Assembly (NCBI GenBank): GCA_963583905.1
Contig: OY757311.1
Location: forward strand, 146,505,686 to 146,569,685
Length of the DNA stretch: 64,000 nucleotides
Direction: 5' to 3'
Source: Stenurella melanura
Lineage: Eukaryota > Arthropoda > Insecta > Coleoptera > Cerambycidae
Part shown: positions 1 to 11,539 of the stretch, piece by piece
How the letters are laid out: every line of letters starts with the position of its first letter
Position numbering within the stretch: the first letter of the stretch is position 1
Made by a program: the position numbers and the translations under genes
The notes under the pieces: generated by a model
What the model saw: only the letters and a program-made list of their open reading frames with translations
Databases searched by the model: none
What the model was told of the DNA's origin: nothing

Positions 1-550
1 ATTGAAGATTGTATGTAGAGAGTAAGAAATGCATTTCAAAACATATCACAGGATTCAATTAGATGAGCTACCCATGAGGAACTAATACCAAGGTGCGAAA
101 AATGTGTCGTGTTCAAGGGCGGAATTTTGAGCAATTATTAAATTAAAATGGAATCATGTTTTAAATAGATCTCATCTCTGCTATTTTAGTTCATGCCATA
201 TCTTCAATTCGATTAATACGCATGTTACAGTGTTAGTCTTATTTTCCGTTTTTGTGGATATCGAGTAGCAAATGTGCTGCAAGTGCTTGATATTACCTTA
301 TCACATTCTCCATAAATAATAAACAAATTTAAAAAGTCTTCGTGGGTGTAATTTAAACGTGCTGGCATTTTTTGACATAAGATAATGACTGATTGTTTCT
401 AATCATGGCTATTTTGATGAAATGTTTACAACAATTCATGAATTTCTAATAATTTCTAATAAAATCGCAAATATCAAATGTCTTCGAAAGTACTGGGTTT
501 GGATATACATACCTGAACTCAGAATTTTACTATCATCTCGAAAAGTCGAA
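1..550. other. No gene seen
   Basis: A+T-rich sequence with stops in all frames. I recognise no coding, RNA or repeat feature. Confidence 0.5.
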
Positions 551-552
551 AA

Positions 553-748
553 TATATAGGGTGTTCCATTTAAAGTAAGCAAGTTGGTATCGACTTCTGG
601 TAAAACCGGAAATACCCCATGCTTCTAATTAATTTAATTGGATTGGCCACACCGACATTAGTAACTATCTAAATTTTCAAAAATTTCTGATGCGTACTTT
701 TCTATATACCGATCGATTCAGTTCCCGGTGAGACACCCTGTATATACT
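553..748. repeat. Short TIR remnant of the ACAGGGTGT class
   Basis: The left end reads TATAGGGTGTTCC and the right end GACACCCTGTATA, an imperfect inverted pair flanked by TA. The spacing of about 195 bp fits a small non-autonomous DNA element. Similar ends recur at 14579, 33821, 56677, 59178 and 62970. Confidence 0.5.
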
Positions 749-796
749 TCCACTCCACTACTAGGCTATTGATTGTGCCTTAAAAAACAGGGTAAT

Positions 797-2512
797 AAGG
801 AACTAAGACGTTCACGGGTTTTTATTGCAGGAATCGATCAATGGGTTATGAATGAAGAAAAAACCGCGGAGTGCTATTAAATTAGAAGGTGGAAATTGAA
901 GATAGGGGTGAAAAGCCACCCCTTTTGGTTTTTTCAATATATCTCGTAAACTAAGTGAAATTTCGATATATCTCATATGAAACTTTTTGTACAGAATCAA
1001 ATTTCCCATTGGAACACGTTCTGAATATGAAAAAAAAAAATTTCATTTCGAAACAATCGAAACAAACTTGAAAAAGAAAATGAAAATTTCGATTTTTTTT
1101 TTTTTTTGCTTTTTCGCCTGTATCTTTTTTGGGCTTAGATAGGTATTGGCATTGTTTCAAATAAAAAAAAGTAGATTAAATTTTCTTTAAAATCGTGGGC
1201 GGAACAATTTTTTTGAATGAAAATTGACCGAGATATGGCCATTTGAACCTGGCTTTTTTTTGCATTTCATCTCTCTTGTACGAATATTGTTTTCGTTCTC
1301 ATTTTATTGAACAAATTATTGTTTTACTTAATTAAAAAAGTTTTTTTACGTTTATTATTTAGTAATACATGACAATTACAACAAATGTTTAGTTTAATTA
1401 TCAATATTCAAACGATACTTTAAAATGTTTCTAATACACTGCAGCTTGTTTGTATGGGGCAAAGACGAACATGAGTCTGAGCAACTGCCGATTTCTGCCG
1501 AAGTTTTGTAAGCTGTCTAAAAATGCCAAGTTTTCTCTGACGCAATTACCACCAACACGTGATGTCATCAAACAGCATGGCTTGAGGACTTATCGTCAAA
1601 TGCAGTAGTGGAAAGGAAATATCTTGGACCCTTTGAGTTGGGGTTGGAAAATGTCTAAGTACGGGTTACTTGCGATTCGCACAACGGCACCTCCAGCGCC
1701 AGAGATTTTGCTTAAAAAAGTTGCTTGTGGTTGCACTACAGGTTGCCGTAGTAACTGTGGGTGCAGAAAAATGAACATTACTTGTTCAATTTTTTGTAAA
1801 GAATGCATGGGGATTAATTGTGACAATATACAAGAAACTGATATTGCAGAAGACGACATTACTAAAGATATAGATGGTGATACCGATATGTAGTTTGACA
1901 ATATTATTGTTGAAATGTAGCAGCACCATTGCTCCAAACATTAATTTGTTGTAACTGTCATGTATTACTAAATAATAAACGTAAAAAAACTTCTTTAATT
2001 GGGCAAAACTATCATTTTTTCAATAAAATGCGAACGAAAACAATATTCGTACAAGAGGGATGAAATGCAAAAAAAAAGACAGGTTCCAATGGCCATATCT
2101 CGGTCAATTTTCATTCAAAAAAATTGTTCCGCCCACCATTTTAAAGAAAATTTAATATATTTTTTTTATCTGAAGCAATGCCTATACCTATCTAAGCAAA
2201 TGAAAAAGCAAAAAATCGAAATTTTCGCTATTTTTTTCAAGTTTGTTTCGACTGTTTCGGCATGAAATTTTTTTTTTAAATTTCGAAAATGCTGCTCCGA
2301 TGGGAAATTTGATTCTCTACAAAAAGTTTCATATGAAATATACCAAAATTTTGCTTTGTTTACGAGATATATAGAAAAAACCAAAAGGGGTGGTTTTTCA
2401 CCCTTATCGTCAATTTCCACCCTCTAATTTAATAGCGCTCCGAGGTTTTTTCTTCATTTATAACCCATTGATCGATTCCTGCAATAAGAACCCGTGAACG
2501 TCTTAGTTCCTT
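797..2512. mobile_element. Foldback element with TIRs of about 540 bp
   Basis: The outer ends AAGGAACTAAGACG and its exact complement CGTCTTAGTTCCTT bound two long inverted arms, roughly 797-1340 and 1960-2512. The arms stay complementary over most of their length (for example CCACCCCTTTTGG on the left and CCAAAAGGGGTGG on the right). The loop between them holds the cysteine-rich gene remnant at 1441-1893. I could not identify a target duplication, so the superfamily is not assigned. Confidence 0.8.
1441..1893 (+). pseudogene. Cysteine-rich (CXC-like) C-terminal remnant of a mobile-element-type protein
   Basis: One frame stays open for about 150 codons apart from a single TAG at 1606-1608. 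The order of motifs is LPPTRDVIKQHGLRTYRQMQ, then DPLSWGWK, then APEILLKK, then a dense cysteine cluster: CGC, GC, NCGCRK, TCSIFC, KEC, NC. An acidic tail ends at TAG 1893. This module, a proline/tryptophan lead-in followed by a tesmin-like CXC cluster, is familiar to me from C-termini of uncharacterised invertebrate proteins linked to mobile elements; I do not know a function. It sits in the loop of the foldback element. The N-terminal part of the protein is absent, so this is a captured or internally deleted fragment. A related fragment lies at 18064-18310. Confidence 0.6.
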
Positions 2513-2626
2513 TCTATATGACATAATGAATAGCCTACGTAGGCGTAGATGTGGAAATTAGTTAAGTAAATGGCGGATGCGCTGGGTAGACTATGAACTC
2601 TTCAAGGAAATAATGTTTTGTACTAC

Positions 2627-4885
2627 ATATTTTATTTTTATTTTTATTTTATTTTATTCATACACCATCTAACAGTACAAGACCATTTACAAGATGGGAA
2701 ACAACACATACATCGTACAAAAATTACTTAAATTTACTAGCGTACATTTCATTAAAGATATATAACAAAAGAAAATATAAATATTAAAGAGAATAATGAG
2801 TTGAATTTATTTACAATAAAAAGAGAGAATAAAAAATACATATATGATTTAGACAGAATCTCCTATTTATTAAAGATGTCGATATCACGCTGACTGTGGT
2901 TATAGCTAGAGCACATGCTGTAGATTGGTGAAAACTTTAAAGTATTAGTCCGGGCTATAGGAAGGTAGAAAGTTTGGTTTTGTCTTGAATTTATTCACGG
3001 AATATGGAAATTAAGTCTCTGGAGTATCTCACTACAGTCAATATCATAATGAATCACCTTTTTTAAGAAATTTATGGCAAATTCGTTGCGTCTTTCAGAT
3101 AGGCTACGCATTGAAAACATTTGAAGTAAATCACTTTGTGGAAAACCAATTGGTGGATATATACCATGAGATTTTAGATGTAGAAATTTAAGAAAGTGGC
3201 GTTGCACGTTTTCTAATTTTAGACTATGAGTATTATAGCAGGGCTGCCAAACAAAAGACGCATACTCTAGTTTAGATCGCAAAGAAGAAAAATATAATAG
3301 TTTTAACGTTGAAATATTAGAGAAATCACGCCCATTGCGTATAATAAAACCAAGTGTTCTATTTACGTCGCAAATTAACGTGTCTATATGATTGACAAAG
3401 CTGAGTTTTTTGTCAAAAATTACTCCAAGGTCTTTAAACGAGGACGGTCGAGTTAATGGTTCGTTTTCTAGACAGTAGTTAAATGTAAAATTAACATCCT
3501 TTGTGGAAATGTCATTACGTTACATTTTTTCACATTTAATGTGAGACTGTTCTCGACACACCAAGCGCTGAGTTTAGATATATTATTTTGTAAGTTACTG
3601 CAGTCATTTATGTTAGAGATTCTATGTAGTAGCTTGAGGTCATCAGCGTACATTAAAAAATGAACATCTAGTTCATATGTTATATCATTGATGAATATAT
3701 TAAACAAGAGTGGCCCAAGGACAGACCCCTGCGGTACACCAGAACAAGATAAGTAATCAGTAGACCTGAATCCATTAAACGCGACGTACTGTTTCCTATC
3801 TGACAAGTATGATTTTAAAAAGTGTGTAAGATTCGGTAACATTCCAATGTTGGACAGTTTTTTAATAAGAATGTTATGATTAAGCCTGTCGAATGCTTTT
3901 GTGAAATCGAAATATATTACATCTGTTTGGACTTGCATCTCAATGGACTCAGATATATATTGTGTAGCACATAATAAATTGGTGGTTGTAGATCGACCTT
4001 TCATAAATCCATGCTGCTGAGAGGATATACTGTTTTTGACATGCGGATATATGCAATTATGCAGCAAAATTTCAAAAGCTTTGCCAAAGTTACAAATGAT
4101 AGTGATTGGTCGGAAATTTGTTATATCATTTTTGTTGCCCTTTTTATTAACTGGACAGACTTTAGAATACTTCCAGATATCAGGAAAAGAACAGCTTTTT
4201 ATAGCCAAATTAAATAAAATTTTTAGTGGATAGGCGAATATATTAGCACAATCTTTCAGTAAAAATGCAGGTATACCATCCAGCCCCATGGTGAGCTTCG
4301 GTTTCATTTTTTTTAATGCTTTTAGGACGTCTTCTTCAGAAAAGGAAACTAAATTAATGCTGTTGTTATTTAAGCTATTATCATCTGAATTTATGTTATC
4401 CGGTGCACTTGGTAAAAACGATTTTTCAAAAAATTTAGCGTAAGCGTTAACAATATCCTCCGGGTTGTCAAGATATTCGTCATTGTAATACATATCTTTA
4501 GAGATATTTGTCATTCCTTTCTTATTGTTGATGTATGACCAGAATTTATTTGGATCCTGATTAATATTGTTTTCAGCTCGCTCGGTATAGTTTTTATAGG
4601 CAGTTTTGATATCCAATTTAATTTTTGATCTAAGTCTTGTAAATTCATTTAGCGCATTGACATCTGCCGTTCGTTTATAGATATTTTGATATTTTTCTTT
4701 GGATCTTATGTTTTTAATAATTTCAGAGTTAAACCATCGTGGAAATTTTCTTTTATTTTTAGAATGTGTAAATTTTGGTACACAAATTGTAAAAATTTGA
4801 GTTAGCTTATCATAAAAATGTTGGCAGGCAGTATTAACTTCTTTATATTCATTTAGAAAAGACCAGTCTACCTCGAGCAATTGAT
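2627..4885 (-). mobile_element. 5'-truncated Jockey-like non-LTR retrotransposon
   Basis: The 3' end lies on the left at a run of TTTTA/TTTTATTTTA units (2627-2656), an A-rich tail on the minus strand. The body carries a reverse transcriptase frame ending near 4880, after which recognisable LINE sequence stops; no 5' endonuclease domain is present. The 5' truncation is usual for target-primed insertion. It lies outside the receptor gene. Confidence 0.85.
2995..4880 (-). pseudogene. LINE reverse transcriptase, frameshifted
   Basis: From 4880 leftward a 470-codon frame contains the reverse transcriptase core: a fingers region with ITNFRPITI, motif A FDFTKAFDRLNH, motif B GVPQGSVLGP near residue 380 and the catalytic YADD box near residue 410. 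The frame is lost around 3480-3510. The same protein continues in another frame at 2995-3282, with the thumb/C-terminal motif KLEYASFVWQPC. At least one frameshift therefore splits it, and the N-terminal endonuclease is missing. In an active element it would copy RNA into DNA at a nicked chromosomal site; here it is dead. The YADD and the jockey-type spacing support a Jockey-superfamily assignment; the clade is an inference. Confidence 0.85.
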
Positions 4886-4922
4886 GATATAATAGGGGAA
4901 GTTGGCTTTACGAAAATTAAAT

Positions 4923-4998
4923 GAACTGGTTTAATTAGCTGGGAATTTCTGATTAGAATTTTTCTATTCAGAAATTCCCAGCTAATTACACCAGTTCA
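4923..4998. repeat. Hairpin of about 76 bp
   Basis: AACTGGTTTAATTAGCTGGG on the left pairs with CCCAGCTAATTACACCAGTT on the right, with the inner AATTTCTGA/TCAGAAATT also pairing and a loop of about 18 nt. It lies between the LINE and the next TIR element and may be a tiny MITE. Confidence 0.75.
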
Positions 4999-5036
4999 TT
5001 TTCATATTTAGCAAACAAACAGCTGAAAAATAATTT

Positions 5037-6272
5037 GAGTCGTGTAGACGCAAAAGCTGCTATATGCAAAAATTGAGGCATACTAGGGTTATATAGCAGC
5101 ACATTCAGTTTTTTCTGGGGAGTTCTATTTCATGTCCGTAAAGACTCAAAACCTGATTTAAAATATAGAAATAAGGTGTCAAAGTTTATTTGTAAATGCA
5201 AAACTCGCTATATGCTCCGGTGATTTAATTGCAAAACCTGCTATATGCGCAAGAGTCAATAAAAGTGCTACATGGAATACAATGTGTCCTACAGTGTGCT
5301 TGTCTCTTTAATATTAAAAACGTTATTTAACTGCTTAGTTGTTACAATTATTGTTTTGCATTTTATACTTGTTTAACAATCGATAACTTTAATGGTACTG
5401 AAAAAATCAAATCCAGTCTGGTGGGGAAAGGTAGAAAGAAACTAGAAGCTAAAGTTGTCACTAAAAGGGGACATAATGCAACCAGCATAAAACCTGGAAT
5501 ATTGCCATTGCTTTGAGGAGAAAAGCTCAAGGTGACAAATTCTCCATTTCCAGCCGTCCCTCAAACCACCAACAGCAATGCATCTACTAATTTGGGATCT
5601 TAATTGATAGATGAATGTCTTCCTGCAGAAGAAGTAGACATAATGATTTGAAGTATTTGACCCTTATATTTTTATTTTATTTGTTACCTAACTGTTCAGT
5701 ATTTTTAATATTTTTATAATAAAAGAGTTACCTTACAATACTCTTGTTCTGATAATCATTCTTGAATAATATTTTCGGGTCAAAACCTGCCCTATGCGTA
5801 GTGAAGGTGCATAATTCGCTTTTTGCATATTTAAAATTTAAAATTACCGCTAGCTGGTGGATACTGATTTATGAGACAAATATTAACGGAATTTATAGGT
5901 TAAGTTCCATCTATTACTGAGATTCAGAACCCTCTGACGACAATAAATTCATGCATACTAAAGTTCATGTATCTTAAATGTTTTCTTAAATGTTTTCTTA
6001 ACCGCTTCTCAAGTCACCGAGATAACTCCTTGAAAATCCAGAATGATTTTGTGTTAGGTAAAGAAAAGCGAGGCCCTACAATTTATATTGGAGTCCGAAC
6101 CACATCTTGGGAATAATTTTATAATTATAATTATTTCGCAGTGAGCAGGGATTGAACCTGCTTGGCTAGGTATGCCAGTATGCAAGCTAGACGCGCTAAA
6201 CCACTGAGCTACCGTCCCCTCGTCTCGAATTGGCATTTAAAGAATATAGCGGCTTTTGCATCTACACGACTC
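5037..6272. mobile_element. Non-autonomous TIR element with an iterated 18-bp motif
   Basis: The ends GAGTCGTGTAGACGCAAAAG and its near complement (ending CTACACGACTC at 6272) form TIRs of about 30 bp. Versions of GCAAAANCTGCTATATGC recur at 5050, 5198, 5231 and 5779 and, inverted, at 6244. Such subterminal repeats usually serve as transposase binding sites. No transposase frame is visible. A tRNA-like stretch sits near the right end. Confidence 0.6.
6136..6220 (-). repeat. tRNA-like (pol III promoter-like) sequence
   Basis: On the minus strand an A box TAGCTCAGTGG (6201-6211) is followed by a B box GGTTCAATCCC (6148-6158), with a perfect 5-bp T stem AGCAG/CTGCT. The acceptor ends do not pair and the anticodon arm is poor, so I read it as a tRNA-derived SINE head or pseudogene, not a working tRNA. 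Confidence 0.45.
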
Positions 6273-7164
6273 ATTTATAAAATAAAAAACAATATTGAAA
6301 AATCGTAGTTTGTATTAATGATATTTATCTAATAGCGTACGTCAGACAATGTTAGAAGTCAAAGGGTTCTAACATTCATTTATATACAAAATACCTATTA
6401 AACATTTTAGGTGGAGAGCCTGCTGTACAAATATCCCATGATGTTACAACGCTGCAGTGTTAATTCAAAAATTATATACGCTTGGTAAAGAATTAAGAGT
6501 CTAATTTGAATACATGGGAAAATGTTTGGTGTTTCATTTAAAAAAATCAACTAATAGCTTGCCTCCGCTATATGAAATACCTTTTGATTTAAAAACAACT
6601 TATAATATTCCACTTTTGATCTCCCACATTTTTTTAAATTTCAAACGATTGAGAAGTTATAGACCATCCACCCACTAGTTTATATCATAATAATTGATTG
6701 TGATTGATTTAAAATGATTTGAATTGAGATTGTTAATAATGAAGAATAATAAATTAGGTACCTATATAGATATATGAAAAATAAATTCTCTAATTCGTAG
6801 ATTTAGCCAGGGGCGTGTTTAGGTAAATTGGGCCCCTAGGCGCTGTGAGATTTAAGGGCCCCTCGATTAAAAAAATATTAGATCTAAAGATTTGAAGGCA
6901 AGTATATTTTTACAAATACATATTATCATATTATTTTTTCCGGCTTTATGTGTTAGCAAACTTGTCAATTTGAACGTTTGATATCACAGTTTTGTGTTTC
7001 CTCTGATACAGTATACAGAAGAGACTAATTTTAAAGTCTCTGTTGCCCCGAAGTATTTCGTAGGTAGTTATTAATTCTTTTGAGTGCCGAAAAAGTGCGT
7101 TTACATGAGGGATTACTGACAGGAATGGTCAATTAAATACACAAAAGGGTTTCAACATTAAAAA

Positions 7165-8096
7165 ATGTCGCCTGCAACACATTGAGAATAAAGGACTCCG
7201 CAGTTTTGATAGTAAGAATAGGTTTCAGTCGATTGTCCTGAAACTTTGGGAAAATATTCCCCTGACCCCCTGATTAAAATTCTCTCTGACCACCATTCCG
7301 ACCGAATTCGATTTTTTGATCTAGAGGCGACTGAAACTGTGAACATCTTCTTCAGGATCTGCGTAAATGTTCCATAAAAATTCTGAAAATATTCATGCTC
7401 ATTTCTTGAAGAAAAATAAGCATCTTTTGTCTCTTGGCATTTTTTTTTTCAAAGTGCTTCCTTCTCCCGGAAAAAAATAAACAAACAAAAATATTTTTTG
7501 TAATTGTTTTACGACAAAAGGAAGCACAAAGATAAACACCAAGAAACAAAAGATGCTTATTTTTGTTCAAAGAACACGCCTACCGGGTTTCAGAATTTCT
7601 TAGACAAAAATAATTTCGACCGAGAATTTCCCTAATTTTTTTTTTCTACTTCAGAAAGATCCCAAAATATTCAGGCACGTTCTTTAGGTAAAAATAATCA
7701 GCTTATGCCCCTTCAACTTTTTCTTCAAAGTGCTTCCTTTTCCCGTAAAAAAATTGCAAAAAAATTATTTTTTCTCTTTGTTATTTTTTTCCGGGAGAAG
7801 GAAGCATTTTGAAAAAAAAAAACACCAAGAAACAAAAGATGTTTATCTTTCTCCAAAAAATGAGTACGAATGTTTTCAGAATTTTTGAGGAACATTTAAG
7901 CAGACCTTCGCAGATGTTCACAGTTTCAATTGTCTCTAAACAAAAAAATCGAATTCGGTCGAATTGGTGGTCAAAATGAATTTTAATCAGGGGGCCCAGG
8001 ACAACATTTTCCCCAAGTTTCAGAACTATCGACTGAAACACATTTTTACTATAAAACACTGCGGGGTCCTTTATACATTTCAGCAGGCGACTTAAG
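7165..8096. repeat. Nested inverted-repeat cluster inside the hAT element
   Basis: The sequence TCGCCTGCAACACATTGAG... at 7165 reappears inverted near 8090 (...CATTTCAGCAGGCGA), and the arms stay similar inward for about 330-400 bp. Each arm contains its own smaller hairpin around AAAGTGCTTCCTT/AAGGAAGCA and CAAGAAACAAAAGATG. The structure looks like a foldback element that inserted into the hAT copy. Confidence 0.7.
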
Positions 8097-8104
8097 CCGG
8101 CATA

Positions 8105-8450
8105 TATCAAAAATTAATGCAATTTATCTGGAGGTGGCTCGGAATCTATGTCGCCTCTATAGGTTGATACTAATGCACTGATTATTGTAGTGCACTGATT
8201 ATTAACTTGTTTTGCATCATTATACTCTTTTTCCAAATTTTCTTTATTTTCAATTTCTTTTTCTATTTGTTCATCATCGCCAGATTCACTAGAACCATTT
8301 CCTAATGGTTCTTCCTTTTCGCAGTCCTCGTCACTGGTTTCAAAATTAAAATTTTCTCAGTTGTTTTCTCGGGTTTTCTAGATTGTTCTGACTCAGGTTC
8401 TTGGATTTTCGCTTCATCATTATCAGTAGATTTATTTTCATTAATGTGAA
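8105..8450 (-). pseudogene. Acidic N-terminal-like remnant of an unidentified element protein
   Basis: On the minus strand one frame reads an E/D/S-rich stretch including DNDEAKIQEPESEQSRKPEK. After a frameshift near 8355 a second frame continues with SDEDCEKEEPLGNGSSESGD, then a lysine/glutamate-rich segment and PPPDK. Some hAT transposases begin with a disordered acidic N-terminus of this kind, and the position inside a hAT element fits. No catalytic part survives, so the assignment rests on context. Confidence 0.35.
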
Positions 8451-9354
8451 ATATACCGAAAAGCTGATTCGTCATCTGGCACGTGCCGACTGGCGAAACT
8501 TAAATAGTAACGTCTGAGGAATTGCCAAATTGGTCTGTTCATTGATTGCATCTTTTTTAATGAATCTGTTTATTGATATAACTTGCATGTTCATTAAGAC
8601 AATGTACACATTTATTGTTACTATGTAAACGTACATTATATTAATAAACGGATTCATCACTTTTCAGCCGATGAACCGAACCGATTCATTAATATTACGA
8701 ACATATTTTTTTCAGTGTGATGCAGTGAATAAATATTAAAAAAATGGATATTCAAGAATATTCAAACACTATAAACACAAACAATAAATTCCTATAGACT
8801 TCTACATTGAAATATGAAAAAATTTAAATCGAAAGGAAGAACTATAAAATGATTTCAAATTCAAATGATATAAAATATAAACAAACGACAAATGTTCGTG
8901 AACACATATTCGCATGAACCATTCTTATTTTATTATTTTTGTTGCAATTGAGATCTGATGAGGATGATATGGAAAAGGGAAGAAATGTATTTCATGATAG
9001 TTGTAATTATCATTATTGCTATCGGAAAAGCGAAAATAAATAACGGCATAACAAAGAAATAAAATTTTTACATAGGTTTTTTACCTCAATAAATCGGGAA
9101 ATGGGGGCCCCTGGAAGAGTGGGGCCCTAGGCGCGCGCCTAGTGCGCCTAGGCCTAAACGCGCCTCTGGATTTAGCCTAGTCTTATAGTAATTAAAAACG
9201 AAACAGCCCTGAGGAGATGCACGCCAATAAAAAGAGACACCCACATTTTTTTGATAACTAGAAGGCTTGTACTTTAATTTTTTTTTATTCATTGATGTAT
9301 TCGATGACTTATAAAAACACAAAAAAAACAACCTTTAAGGTAGTTATATCGGAA

Positions 9355-9424
9355 GAGGTGGGACATCTGTTTGCGAATCGATAAACACTCAAGTTTATCG
9401 ATTCGCTAACAGATGTCGCACCTC
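9355..9424. repeat. Near-perfect hairpin of about 70 bp
   Basis: GAATCGATAAAC on the left pairs with GTTTATCGATTC on the right around a loop of a few bases. The pairing extends outward through AGGTGGGACATCTGTT and AACAGATGTCGCACCT. Confidence 0.8.
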
Positions 9425-9604
9425 GCAAGAGAGGCAGTAGGGAAATATTTGGTAACGCCGCATATAGTTGCTGACGCCAGCTGACAGGACTAACGCCTAC
9501 GCCTCAAGCGGAAACAAATAATCCCGTATGCGTGTTAGTGCTGGTTGGTTATTGTACCACCTTTCAACCAATTTATTCCGTGCTATAGCGTTAATTATCA
9601 TTTG

Positions 9605-9672
9605 CATGGTTGGCATATGGGTAATGTTCTCGCTTAGGGTGCGAGAGGTCCCGGGTTCGATTTTTGCACACA
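9605..9672 (+). repeat. tRNA-Pro(AGG)-like pseudogene or SINE head
   Basis: A perfect anticodon arm TCTCGC-TTAGGGT-GCGAGA (9628-9646) presents AGG, the proline anticodon. It is followed by GGTCCCGGGTTCGA, a tRNA B box. The 3' half of the T arm has decayed to TTTTTGC and no acceptor stem forms, so it is unlikely to be functional. Confidence 0.55.
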
Positions 9673-9779
9673 CCGAACTTTTTTTTAAATATTTTGTAAC
9701 GATTAATGTATCTTTTCCCAAATTCAAGTTTAATTTGACAGCAGAAATAAGGTTTTCCTTCCTTTTCTTTTAGTGATTT

Positions 9780-11500
9780 GATTCTTTCATATGACTTCTT
9801 TAGGTCAGGTTAGTCAGGTTGATATTTATTTTCTATCTAATTGTTAATAATTATCAGCGCCGCAGGCAGTATTAGCATCGCAGATAAAGAAAGGGGGTGC
9901 GGAGGTGACCCCCGCTTTTTCCCCACAAAATAATACAAAATATTTAAATTTCATGCGGGATTATTTGTTGCGGCTTGGGGTCTAACTCAAGTGCTGATTG
10001 GCTCGTCTTTGTACATTGTACTTTTACCAATGTCTATTACGAAAGCTTTATTACTTAAATGATTTGAATATCGGTTATTTATCAATTTAAGAATGTCGAG
10101 TTGAGACGATCAAGTGCGTTATAAAGGAGCGTTTTAAATTTAACGCGCTAAATCATACATCTGTGATTGGATACGCCCTCGCCAGTTTTGCAAAAGAGAA
10201 TAGTCGTAAATTTTGACATATTGTAAAAACTCATAAATTATTTGGTTATAATTTCTATTTTATCGTTTGCACATTATATATAGTTTTTAATCTCTTTTGC
10301 ATACATCTGAAGGTAAAAGTGGCTAATTACTTGGTGCCTTTATATTGCGTAGATGGTATGGATGCTGTATAAAGTACCTAGAGGGCAAATAGAGGTCGAT
10401 GTATCTTAGAGCACGGCAGACAAGAAAGGTGATGTGAGAAATTTTCAAATATATTGATTTTTAAATTTTTTATAAAAATATAGAGATATAGGACATCAGC
10501 ATTCCTATGTAAGCACCAAAAAGACAAACACTTAGGCTTTTAGATTATAATACACAGTATGTATCCAGCACGAGAGAGACTAATACCAATAAGGTTATAA
10601 CGTGAACCTCATGTGTTTTAGTGATAAAAGAGCAGTATATCAATCATGTTCAAAACTAATAACGTTAAAATGTTGAACCGTCACTACGACTCAAATGTAT
10701 TTAGTCTTACTTTAACTGCAAATATTTCAAAAACATGAATGGTTTGCAATAGACACATAATGAGCACATATTTTTTTAATTTAATTTCCCTTCGTTTTTG
10801 AGACATTCGCGGTGAGGGTTAAATGTATTCGAATTTTATATCAACTCACTCATTTCATAAGCCCGTAAACAAAATATAATCAATGCTTCTCTTTTTAGTG
10901 ATAAGCTAACTCTTATAGACAAATGTTATTTCTTTTGGTCCTTTGGATTGTTACTAATGAGAACTACATGTGTAATATTATATGGAGACATGATCAGCAC
11001 ACAGTCCAGAAAGCCTTTAACTTACCTACTTTTAGTTAAAAATAATTCGTATAATGTGGAGGTATGGAACTTATATTGTTATTTCACAAAACTAATGTTT
11101 AATTGTTTTAGGTCAAAAGATTCATCTTGCATATCTACACAGAAGAAGTATGTTTAAGTGGGAATGATTACTTTGTTATTAACAAAGGACTAATCATTAA
11201 TGTACGTTTTATAATCACTTAGAGTTTTAAATTATAAATAGGATGTTTATAAATCGCTAATAGGAAACTGGGAGTTATTTATACGTGAAGAAAATATATA
11301 GACAGGTATTTGAAAATGCTACAAGAAAGAGTTAAACGTAAATATAAGCTCTCTTCACAACGCAATGTTGTGATTGTCAACTAAGGTACCATTAACCCCC
11401 GAAATGTACATCAATTTTGATTTTTTTGCTAAATTGAGTTTCTACACATATCAAATATATTGTATCATTATTAATAGGTAATTCTCGGATTCCGTACCTC
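9780..11500. other. No gene seen
   Basis: A+T-rich sequence with short open frames only. A fragment around 9860-9930 is GC-richer, with GGGGGTGCGGAGGTGACCCC, and may be the edge of a repeat. I support no coding region here. Confidence 0.5.
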
Positions 11501-11539
11501 GAAATGTAAAAACGAAACCCTTATAGGATCACTTTGTTG

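Larger units (their letters stand above)
6808..9168. mobile_element. hAT element with perfect 8-bp target duplication
   Basis: The ends CAGGGGCGTGTTTAGG and CCTAAACGCGCCTCTG are typical short hAT TIRs. The flanking octamer GATTTAGC is identical on both sides (6800-6807 and 9169-9176), so both boundaries are exact. The 2.36-kb body contains a large internal inverted repeat and a decayed acidic coding stretch, but no DDE transposase core. Confidence 0.93.

Noticed and set aside
1596..1937. 113-codon minus-strand open frame
   Set aside because: It lies antisense to the cysteine-rich remnant, whose motifs on the + strand explain the coding signal.
6136..6220. Functional minus-strand tRNA gene
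   Set aside because: The A and B boxes are present but the acceptor ends do not pair and the anticodon arm is poor. It sits inside a TIR element.
9605..9672. Functional tRNA-Pro(AGG) gene
   Set aside because: The anticodon arm is perfect but the T arm is decayed and the acceptor stem does not form.
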